A stretch of 64,000 nucleotides of DNA from Fen-1362 sp049516395. GTDB lineage: Bacteria > Planctomycetota > Phycisphaerae > Sedimentisphaerales > Anaerobacaceae. Position numbers and translations under genes: made by a program. Of this stretch, positions 43,860 through 51,481 are shown one piece after another. The stretch covers positions 1 to 64,000 of the forward strand of contig JBEKTD010000013.1 in NCBI GenBank assembly GCA_049516395.1, given 5' to 3'. The notes under the pieces are model-generated. The model saw nothing but the letters and a program-made list of their open reading frames with translations. It was not told the origin of the DNA and did not search any database. Numbering within the stretch: the first letter of the stretch is position 1; every line of letters begins with the position of its first letter.

Positions 43860-44399
43860 ATGCCTGAAAATGACGGATTTTACATACAGCGATGCCTTGA
43901 CGGCCATCCGGACGATTTTCGACACCTCGTCCGGCGATACAAAGGGCCTCTTTTGGGGTATTTAGCGGGGCAGCTTGGAAGAAGCGATTTGGCGGAAGAG
44001 GCCCTGCAGGAAGTATTTGTCAGGTGCTATTTCGGCCTGACTTCGCTCGAAAAGCCGGAGTCGTTTTTCGCCTGGATGCTCGGTGTTGCCAATCGCGTCG
44101 CAAAAGAACAGGTAAGAATCGAACAAAAAGAGCGTCAGGCCGCCGAGAAACTGGCTCAAATGCCCGCCCAATCGGGCAGTAGCCGCGATTGGCCGTTAGC
44201 GAAAACAGTTGCCAAACTCGATGATTTTTCAAGGCAGCTGATTTTGCTGCGATACTATGGCGGGCACACCTGCAAAGACGTCGCGACCATAATGAATATC
44301 CCCATAGGCACGGTGACCAAGTCCCTTTCGAGGGCTTATACGCGCTTACGCGAGATGCTTAAAGACGAAGCAGCACAGGAAAGTGAGGTGCAGTTATGA
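43860..44399 (+). CDS. ECF RNA polymerase sigma factor 3
   Basis: 179 residues from ATG 43860 ('ggag' seven bases upstream). Region 2 'FRHLVRRYKGPLLGYLAGQLGRSDLAEEALQEVFVRCYFGL', region 4 'SRQLILLRYYGGHTCKDVATIMNIPIGTVTKSLSRAYTRLREML'. The stop overlaps the ATG of the zinc anti-sigma gene (ATGA), so the two are coupled. More diverged than ECF-1 and ECF-2. Confidence 0.93.
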   Translation: MPENDGFYIQRCLDGHPDDFRHLVRRYKGPLLGYLAGQLGRSDLAEEALQEVFVRCYFGLTSLEKPESFFAWMLGVANRVAKEQVRIEQKERQAAEKLAQMPAQSGSSRDWPLAKTVAKLDDFSRQLILLRYYGGHTCKDVATIMNIPIGTVTKSLSRAYTRLREMLKDEAAQESEVQL

Positions 44400-47308
44400 A
44401 TTGCTCCCAATGCAGAGAACTTTTAGTAGGTTACATTGAAGAGCTGCTTGACGCCGGCCAGAATCAGGCGGTCAAATCGCATCTGGATACTTGCGCCGGG
44501 TGCCGCAAAGAACTCGAACAGGTAACCTCGCTTCAAAATCGTCTTGTCGTCAATGGCGCGATTCACAGTCAAAACGACCTCGAAAACGCAGTGATGGACA
44601 GAATCGTCCGCGAACAGGCATTAAAACTCCGGAAAACGAATCAGGATAAACAAAACTTGAACTTCTGGAGGTTCATTATGAGAAGTACGATTACAAAACT
44701 GGCTATAGCCGCTGTGGTACTAATCGCAGCCGGTCTGGCTATATATTATTTTGCGGGTGAAGGCACTCGAAAGTGCTGCGCCTGGGAACGAATCGCAGAC
44801 AAAGTCGAACAAATAAAGACCTGCGCCTACAGATTGCACGTAAGGCAAACAGGCGGGCCTTTAGGTCAGACAGGTCAGCAAGTCGAGGGTAAGGTGTATA
44901 TCTCATCCGACTACGGCTACAGAATGGAAACCTCCCTTGATGGTATCCCGATGCAGCAGATGTATATGAATCCCGGTGAAAAGGCGATGATTATTGTGAT
45001 GCCCACCCAGAAAAAGTATATGCGTATGGCACTGACGGATGAAATGCAGACCCAGACAAAGAAACAGATGCAGGACCCGAGGGATATTGTAACTAAATTT
45101 ATGTCCGGTCAGTCCGGCCAGTACAAGGAGCTTGGTAAAGACACTATAAACGGAGTTGAAGTTAAAGGTATTGAGGTTAATAATCCGCCGGCGGTCCAGG
45201 GAATTTACAGCAATTTCACAGGCCGGATGTGGGTCGATATCGCCACGGAGTATCCCGTCAGGATGGAAATAGAGGGGGAGATGAAACTCAGCGGGCAGGA
45301 TATTAATATGATAATAGTTATGGATGGTTTCGAGTGGGGTACGGAGCTTTCGCCGGATTTATTCAAGCCCGATATCCCGGCTGATTTCACGACGATGGGC
45401 GAGATGAAATTGCCGAACCAGGACGAGGCGGGTGCGATTGAAGGGTTTAAGCTATTCGCTGAAATCACGGACGGCAAGTATCCAAGCCAGATGAACGCCA
45501 TAGCGGCGGTAATGGAGGCGCAAGAGGGACTCATAAAGAAGTCAAATGCTACACCCGGGATTGAGCCGAATAACCAGTCGCAGCAGGAGCTAATTAATAA
45601 AGCAATGAAATTGCAGGGACCATTTATTTTCTACCAAAAGCTGGCTCAGGAAGGTAAAGACCCCGCGTATCACGGCGATAAGGTTACGGCTGAGTTCGGT
45701 GATTCTGTCCTGATGCGGTGGAAAGTCGCAGATGGAAAATATAGGGCCATATTCGGTGATTTGACGGTTAAAACAGTAAGCACCGAAGAGCTTGCCGCAC
45801 TTGAGGCGATGCCCCTGAACAGGCAGCTGAAGGCGATTAAGCCAAAACCCGCTGACGGAACTATGTGCCGTACTGCGGATTTGGAATTAAGCTGGATGCC
45901 CGGAATGTATGCCGCTACAAACAAGGTATATATGGGCACGGCCTCAGACGGATTGACACTGTTAGCCGACGTTGCGGGTGATAGCAATGTGATTGTGCAG
46001 GAGCTGAAAAGAGACACGACTTATTACTGGCGTGTTGACGGGACTGACGCCAACGGCAAAGTTACGACCAGCGATGTATGGAGTTTCAATACGGGTAAAT
46101 TGGTCGGATGGTGGAAATTCGACGAAAGCACTGGAACAACTGCCTATGACAGTTCAGGTAACGGCAATAATGGCACACTAAAGGGCAATCCTGTATGGCG
46201 GCCGACAGGCGGAGTTTCGGGCGGAGCCATAGAATTGAGCGGAAAGGGCGATTACGTCGAAATCAGCAACGAATCCGCTTTTGACATCAACAGCCAGATA
46301 ACGATTTCTGCCTGGGTAAATATAACGGACGTCCCGCAGGAATGGACCGGCATCGTTACCAAGGGCGATTCGGCATGGCGATTGTCAACCTCTTTCGCCA
46401 AAAACATCTTTCACTTCGGTGTTTCCAGCAGTGCTTATCTTAACGGCCAGGCCGCTGTTGATTCGGGGCAGTGGCATAACGTCGTGTGCGTCTATGACGG
46501 GCAAAAAATGAGCATCTACGTGGACGGTAAAATTGATGTTTCAAGACCGTGGACACGCCCCATTGGGACAAATGACTTCCCTGTTTGTATCGGCGAGAAC
46601 ATCGAGCTTAAGGGACGCTGCTTCCACGGCCTTATCGACGACGTGCGGATTTACAATTATGCATTGTCGCAGGATGAAATTACCGAGCTTTTCAACAGTG
46701 CGCATTATGTGACTGTTGAAGCTAAATATATGCCTGCCGAAATGGAATTTAAGGCGCCGACCAGCTTCCAGCAGTGGGACAGGAAAGGATTCGCTGGGGC
46801 ACAGAAGGACCAGTGGCATATTACAAAATCAGGTCAGGTCGAGGCGCATGTCCAGATGCTAATTACAAATGTGCCGGCGGACACTTGTGTGATGACCGTA
46901 ACGCTTCCATACAGTGACGCAAGTATTATATCGGCGAAACTTGGCGATTCATCGTTATCGTTCGACAAAGCAAAAGCAGTTCGCGGGTATGATGTAACTG
47001 TTCCTATGGAAAAAATGGGAAAAATGGATGCCGGTCAAAGAGAGATAGATCTCGTTTGGACAATGCCGCTTGATAAACTGGAAAAGGCGCCGTATGGCTA
47101 TCGAGCCGAGCTGGCCGGATTGATACCTATCCGTCTGTACAACTTAACGATTGTCCTGGATAAAGGATGCGGGTATGTGTTTTCAAAAGACCCGTCAAGG
47201 TCTGAATATTTGGCTTTTTATCAGGACCCTTTTGGAGAGACGCTTCAGGAACCGAAGAGCTATTTTGGCTCGTGCGGGATTCCCGTTAAACCGGTAAATC
47301 AGCAATAA
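44396..47308 (+). CDS. Zinc anti-sigma factor fused to sensor and LamG domains
   Basis: 970 residues. Anti-sigma zinc finger (zf-HC2) at 1-45: 'MNCSQCRELLVGYIEELLD' with 'HLDTCAGCRKEL' (HxxxCxxC). Membrane helix about 98-117 ('ITKLAIAAVVLIAAGLAIYYF'). A LolA-like region (about 125-345), a Fn3-like segment ending 'TYYWRVDGTDANGKV', a LamG/concanavalin-like lectin domain at about 568-766 ('LVGWWKFDESTGTTAYDSSG', 'ISAWVNI', 'GLIDDVRIYNYAL'), and a C-terminal beta domain. Internal ATG 44678 with 'ggag' precedes the helix. It controls ECF-3 and probably senses a surface glycan or protein. Confidence 0.85.
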   Translation: MNCSQCRELLVGYIEELLDAGQNQAVKSHLDTCAGCRKELEQVTSLQNRLVVNGAIHSQNDLENAVMDRIVREQALKLRKTNQDKQNLNFWRFIMRSTITKLAIAAVVLIAAGLAIYYFAGEGTRKCCAWERIADKVEQIKTCAYRLHVRQTGGPLGQTGQQVEGKVYISSDYGYRMETSLDGIPMQQMYMNPGEKAMIIVMPTQKKYMRMALTDEMQTQTKKQMQDPRDIVTKFMSGQSGQYKELGKDTINGVEVKGIEVNNPPAVQGIYSNFTGRMWVDIATEYPVRMEIEGEMKLSGQDINMIIVMDGFEWGTELSPDLFKPDIPADFTTMGEMKLPNQDEAGAIEGFKLFAEITDGKYPSQMNAIAAVMEAQEGLIKKSNATPGIEPNNQSQQELINKAMKLQGPFIFYQKLAQEGKDPAYHGDKVTAEFGDSVLMRWKVADGKYRAIFGDLTVKTVSTEELAALEAMPLNRQLKAIKPKPADGTMCRTADLELSWMPGMYAATNKVYMGTASDGLTLLADVAGDSNVIVQELKRDTTYYWRVDGTDANGKVTTSDVWSFNTGKLVGWWKFDESTGTTAYDSSGNGNNGTLKGNPVWRPTGGVSGGAIELSGKGDYVEISNESAFDINSQITISAWVNITDVPQEWTGIVTKGDSAWRLSTSFAKNIFHFGVSSSAYLNGQAAVDSGQWHNVVCVYDGQKMSIYVDGKIDVSRPWTRPIGTNDFPVCIGENIELKGRCFHGLIDDVRIYNYALSQDEITELFNSAHYVTVEAKYMPAEMEFKAPTSFQQWDRKGFAGAQKDQWHITKSGQVEAHVQMLITNVPADTCVMTVTLPYSDASIISAKLGDSSLSFDKAKAVRGYDVTVPMEKMGKMDAGQREIDLVWTMPLDKLEKAPYGYRAELAGLIPIRLYNLTIVLDKGCGYVFSKDPSRSEYLAFYQDPFGETLQEPKSYFGSCGIPVKPVNQQ
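44678..44680 (+). promoter_or_regulatory. Internal Shine-Dalgarno/ATG before the helix of the zinc anti-sigma
   Basis: 'ggag' at 44667-44670 and in-frame ATG at 44678, with seven bases between. It would yield a product starting 'MRSTITKLAIAA' that lacks the zinc finger. Confidence 0.45.
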
Positions 47309-47330
47309 GCAGCAAAGATACCTTATCACC

Positions 47331-47362
47331 GGGGCTGGGCATAAATGTCCGGCCTTCTTTAT
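47331..47362 (+). terminator. Terminator after the zinc anti-sigma gene
   Basis: 'ggctgggc' pairs (with wobbles) to 'gtccggcc' around a six-base loop, then a T-rich run and 'atgcgca' as after 40286. Weaker than the other terminators of this block. Confidence 0.7.
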
Positions 47363-47512
47363 GCGCAAGATTGATATTTTGCGTAACTGCTTATTACTAC
47401 TAAGCTTAAAAAGGTATTGCAAAAACAGCAGGGATGGTTATAATGCTGCTTTCTATTGGTAAACCGAAATTCAAGAGTCCGAACGGCGGCGGTTTTTTCA
47501 GGAGAATATTTA

Positions 47513-48844
47513 ATGGAATCAACGACACAGGCGCAAAGCGGAATTAATTTGTTCGGCGAAGAGACACTGAGCATAGAACAAATAAAGAAACTCTCAGAGC
47601 AGGTCCATTCGAGCGAGGCAAGTCGGTTGGCATTTGCGGAGCAGGTCGAGCAGAATATAGGCAAGACCGGCAGCAAAGGATGTCTCGCCACGGGTATCGG
47701 TCTGTTTATCCTGGGCAAAGACGCCGAAGCGGTCGAGAAACTGCAGAAGGGCAACGACTGCAAAGAAAAGTTTATGTGTCTGGCGTTCGCTCTGCGTCGG
47801 CTTGGCAATTACGACGAGGCGATAATGAACTTCCACGCCAGTGCAAAACAAGGGGCAGATTCGCTCGCGATTTCGCTGGAGAAAGCGGCCACCTACCGCG
47901 TGGCAGGCAATTTCGAGTCGGCGGAAAAAGAGCTTAAGGGCTGTGCCAATTTCAAGAACGTAAGCGCGGGATATCATTATCAGCTTGGCCGGCTGCGCGA
48001 GGCGCAGGGACTGTATGATGAGGCGGCCGAAAATTACAAGGCGGCGCTGGAGCTTTCGCCGAAGCACCAGGAAGCAATGTTTCATCTGGCGTACCGTTGC
48101 GACCTTTCCGGCGATGAGGACGCGGCGATTGATTACTACAAGGCGATTACCTCATCGTCGCCGGTTTACACAAGCGCATTGCTGAACCTCGCGGTGGTTT
48201 ACGAGGACAAGGCAGATTACGACAAGGCCGAGCGATGCGTGCAGAAGGTTCTGGCGTGTCATCCGAATCATAAGCGGGCAAATTTGTTTCTGAAGGATAT
48301 CCAAAGCTCCAAGACGATGGTTTATGACGAGGAGACAGAGAAGAAGAAGACCCGTAAGATGCAGATTCTCGAAACGCCGTTGTCTGATTTCGAGCTTTCG
48401 GTGCGAAGCAGAAACTGCCTCAAGAAGATGAATCTGAATACGCTCGGGGACCTGCTGAGGACAACCGAAGCAGAGCTGCTTGCGTTTAAGAATTTCGGCG
48501 AGACGAGTTTACGTGAGATAAAAGTGATACTGGATTCCAAGGGCCTGCAGCTTGGTATGATGCCGGAGGACAGACAATTTGGGCCGGCCGAACCTGCGCC
48601 GGCGGCCAGTGTTGCCGAAGAGCCCGTAGCCGACCATGGATTGGCCGGCAAGCCGATAATGGATTTGCAGTGGTCGGTCAGGGCGAAAAAGGCGCTGCAG
48701 AAGCTTAACCTGCGCACGGTCGGAGAGCTGACGCGGATTACGGAAGCGGAGCTGCTTGGCTGCAAGAATTTCGGCGTAACGAGCTTGAACGAAGTCAAAA
48801 GGGTCCTGGCGAATCTCGGTTTGTCACTGCGGACGCTGGAATAA
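47513..48844 (+). CDS. TPR protein with two RNA polymerase alpha-CTD-like domains
   Basis: 443 residues from ATG 47513 ('aggaga' upstream). Residues about 60-270 are tetratricopeptide repeats ('YHYQLGRLREAQGLYDEAAE', 'SALLNLAVVYEDKADYDKAE'). Two helix-hairpin-helix domains like the alpha subunit C-terminal domain follow: about 287-348 ('FELSVRSRNCLKKMNLNTLG', 'KNFGETSLREIKVIL') and 382-443 ('WSVRAKKALQKLNLRTVGEL', 'KNFGVTSLNEVKRVL'). Alpha-CTD binds UP-element DNA and activators. No alpha N-terminal domain, so it cannot replace RpoA. Directly follows three ECF systems; a transcription role is inference. Confidence 0.88.
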   Translation: MESTTQAQSGINLFGEETLSIEQIKKLSEQVHSSEASRLAFAEQVEQNIGKTGSKGCLATGIGLFILGKDAEAVEKLQKGNDCKEKFMCLAFALRRLGNYDEAIMNFHASAKQGADSLAISLEKAATYRVAGNFESAEKELKGCANFKNVSAGYHYQLGRLREAQGLYDEAAENYKAALELSPKHQEAMFHLAYRCDLSGDEDAAIDYYKAITSSSPVYTSALLNLAVVYEDKADYDKAERCVQKVLACHPNHKRANLFLKDIQSSKTMVYDEETEKKKTRKMQILETPLSDFELSVRSRNCLKKMNLNTLGDLLRTTEAELLAFKNFGETSLREIKVILDSKGLQLGMMPEDRQFGPAEPAPAASVAEEPVADHGLAGKPIMDLQWSVRAKKALQKLNLRTVGELTRITEAELLGCKNFGVTSLNEVKRVLANLGLSLRTLE

Positions 48845-48901
48845 AGTTTTTACAAAACGGGGGCGAAGACGTTTCGCGGGCGGGAGCGAAATAGGTGTTG
48901 T

Positions 48902-50233
48902 GTGGCAGGCGGTCTGAAAAGTATGCGGTTTCGGCAATTCAGGTGGCGTAAAGATTTCGGGGCGTGGAGAACAATCGGCAATTGCCTGCTGGCCGGATTG
49001 CTGCTGGCGGCGGGCGTGGTGTTTTTCAGTTGTCACGAGCAAATGGTTGTGCAAAGCACTCCGCAGATGAACGCCGAGCAACAGTTTATGGTGCGGGTGC
49101 TGCTGGCCGACGACGTCAATCACTGCACGATAAAGATGCGAGGGGAATTCAGCTTATTTAACAGCGACGGCAGCGTCCTGATTCCTGATACGATATTTAC
49201 CGAGCGCGGGCAGCCGATGGACGTGGGCGTTCTGGGGGGTGAGTTTACTATCGGGGGCAGGAGATTCGCAGCCCGCGAGATAACGATTTCGCCCGATAAC
49301 CCCTTCATGTTCGTTATGGACGGCAACGAGTTTCGCGGCAAACTGCTGCTGAAAGCTAACGTTGACGGCCAGACGTTCGAGGCGATAAACATTGTGCCTC
49401 TTGAGCCATATCTGGCGGGAGTTGTGGGGGCGGAGATGCCCGACCGCTGGGAGGCAGAGGCATTGAAGGCACAGGCAATCGCAGCGAGGACTTATTGTCT
49501 TTATAACAAAAAGAAATTCGGCTACACGCGCGACTGGGACGTAGCAAGAACACAGACCAGCCAGGTTTACCTTGGGTTGAAGGGAGAATCGGCAAGCGTG
49601 TGGAGAGCAGTCAACGAAACATCGGGAGAAGTCCTAATGTGCGAGCAGGCGGGACTGCCCGGCGCGGGGGCATCAGGCGAAGAGCTTTTCCCGGCGTATT
49701 ACAGCTCAAGCTGCGGGGGACATACCGAGGACGCCAAAAACGTTTTTGGAGATTCGTTTGGGCCGCTGGTGGGAGTTGAGTGCCCGTATTGCAAAGCAGT
49801 TGCGAGGCCGGATATATTTTTCTGGCCGATGGTCCAGCTTAACAAAGAAACGGTTACGACAGCTGTGCAGAAAAAGTATCCACAGTTAAAAGGGCTTGGT
49901 GATATCGCGTATATCTCGGCGGTCAAGCAGAGCAACTACCCTGATTTCTCGCGCATAACGATGGTGAAACTTACCGGCACAAATGGCAGGAGTGAATTTT
50001 TGAGAGCGGAGGACCTCCGGCTTACGATTGACCCGGCGGGCAACAGGATTCGCAGCGTCGCCTGCAAAATTGCCGTTATAGAAGGCAAGGTCGCGTTTTT
50101 GGCGGGCAGAGGGTTCGGGCACGGCGTCGGGATGTGCCAGTGCGGCGCACAGGGGATGGCAATGCAGGGCAAGACTGCCGGCGAGATTCTGCAGTATTAT
50201 TATCCCGGCTCAAAATTAGTGAGAGCTTACTAA
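48902..50233 (+). CDS. SpoIID/LytB domain protein
   Basis: 443 residues from GTG 48902 (ATG 48923 is an alternative). A hydrophobic anchor or signal (about 27-45, 'LLAGLLLAAGVVFFSCH', possible lipobox Cys) precedes the SpoIID domain: 'PLEPYLAGVVGAEMPDRWEAEALKAQAIAARTY', 'QVYLGL', 'PAYYSSSCGGHTEDA' and 'GRGFGHGVGMCQCGAQGMA'. SpoIID-type enzymes are peptidoglycan lytic transglycosylases. In a non-sporulating planctomycete it probably remodels the wall. The stop adjoins the tgt ATG. Confidence 0.88.
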   Translation: MAGGLKSMRFRQFRWRKDFGAWRTIGNCLLAGLLLAAGVVFFSCHEQMVVQSTPQMNAEQQFMVRVLLADDVNHCTIKMRGEFSLFNSDGSVLIPDTIFTERGQPMDVGVLGGEFTIGGRRFAAREITISPDNPFMFVMDGNEFRGKLLLKANVDGQTFEAINIVPLEPYLAGVVGAEMPDRWEAEALKAQAIAARTYCLYNKKKFGYTRDWDVARTQTSQVYLGLKGESASVWRAVNETSGEVLMCEQAGLPGAGASGEELFPAYYSSSCGGHTEDAKNVFGDSFGPLVGVECPYCKAVARPDIFFWPMVQLNKETVTTAVQKKYPQLKGLGDIAYISAVKQSNYPDFSRITMVKLTGTNGRSEFLRAEDLRLTIDPAGNRIRSVACKIAVIEGKVAFLAGRGFGHGVGMCQCGAQGMAMQGKTAGEILQYYYPGSKLVRAY

Positions 50234-51364
50234 ATGAATGGCTTCGAGGTAAAGTGCCGGGACAAAAATAGCGCAGCCCGACGAGGTATTTTGAAGACGG
50301 CACACGGGGAAGTTTCGACGCCGGCGTTTATGCCCGTTGGGACGGCTGGAACAGTCAAGGGTATCACGCCCGCGCAATTGCGGGAGATTGGCGCGGAAAT
50401 CATACTTGCGAACACATATCACCTGATGCTTCGCCCCGGCGTTGACGTGATAGAAGGCGTCGGCGGGCTGCACAAATTTATGGGCTGGGACAGGCCTATA
50501 TTGACCGACAGCGGCGGCTACCAGGTATTTTCCCTTAGTTCGCTGACCAAGATTGACGACGATGGCGTCGAATTTGCCAGCCATATCGACGGGGCGAAAG
50601 CGTATCTCGACGCAGAGGGTGCAACCGGGATTCAGAATCGGCTGGGCTGCGATATCGCGATGTGTTTTGACCAGTGCCCTGCTTTCGGCTGTGAGCCAGC
50701 GGAATTAGAACGGGCGGTCAACAGAACCATTCGCTGGGCGAGACGATGCAAAGACACACACAGTAACCCGAAGCAGATGCTTTTCGGGATAGTGCAGGGA
50801 GGGATAGATTTGGCGATGAGGGAGCGATGCTCGACGGAGCTGGTGAGTATGGACTTCGCAGGTTACGCGCTGGGCGGGCTTGCTATCGGCGAAGGGCATG
50901 AAAATATGATAAAGACGGTTCACCATACGGCACCGCTATTGCCTGAAAATAAGCCAAGATATTTGATGGGCGTCGGGAATCCAGCGGATATTATCGCGGC
51001 GGTAACGGCGGGCGTGGATATGTTTGATTGCGTGCTGCCTACCCGGAACGGGCGAAATGCGTATGCCTTCACAATGAACGGGCCGCTGCGAATGCGAAAT
51101 AACGAGCATATAACCGACGCAGGGCCTACTGAGCCGGGCTGCGATTGTTATGCCTGCCGGAATTTTTCGAGGTCGGCTATCCGGCATTTTTTCAACGTGG
51201 GTGAGATGATGGGGCCTATTCTTACGACGATTCACAACCTGCGGTTTTATCAGCGGCTAATGAGCGAGATAAGAAAACAAATAGAAAAGGGAGAAATGGC
51301 ACAGTGGGGTAGCAAGCAACTTGGCAGGATGTCGGCCTGGAACGGGCAGGCAGAGGAAGGGTAA
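50234..51364 (+). CDS. tgt: Queuine tRNA-ribosyltransferase
   Basis: 376 residues. 'GEVSTPAFMPVGTAGTVKG', 'NTYHLMLRPG', 'LTDSGGYQVFSL' with the active-site Asp, 'GGLAIGEGHENM', 'FDCVLPTRNGRNAYAF' with the nucleophilic Asp, and the zinc site 'CDCYACRNFSRSAIRHFF'. It exchanges preQ1 for guanine at position 34 of GUN-anticodon tRNAs. Starts on the base after the SpoIID-like stop. Confidence 0.97.
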   Translation: MNGFEVKCRDKNSAARRGILKTAHGEVSTPAFMPVGTAGTVKGITPAQLREIGAEIILANTYHLMLRPGVDVIEGVGGLHKFMGWDRPILTDSGGYQVFSLSSLTKIDDDGVEFASHIDGAKAYLDAEGATGIQNRLGCDIAMCFDQCPAFGCEPAELERAVNRTIRWARRCKDTHSNPKQMLFGIVQGGIDLAMRERCSTELVSMDFAGYALGGLAIGEGHENMIKTVHHTAPLLPENKPRYLMGVGNPADIIAAVTAGVDMFDCVLPTRNGRNAYAFTMNGPLRMRNNEHITDAGPTEPGCDCYACRNFSRSAIRHFFNVGEMMGPILTTIHNLRFYQRLMSEIRKQIEKGEMAQWGSKQLGRMSAWNGQAEEG

Positions 51365-51481
51365 TCTGAAATTTTACAAAATTAAAACTTTGCACAGACC
51401 GAGGCGTATGTTAGGTTTGTATGCATGGGTAACAATTGACTGTTGTGGAAACAACTGAAAACAGAGGCGTGCAGGGGCAAA

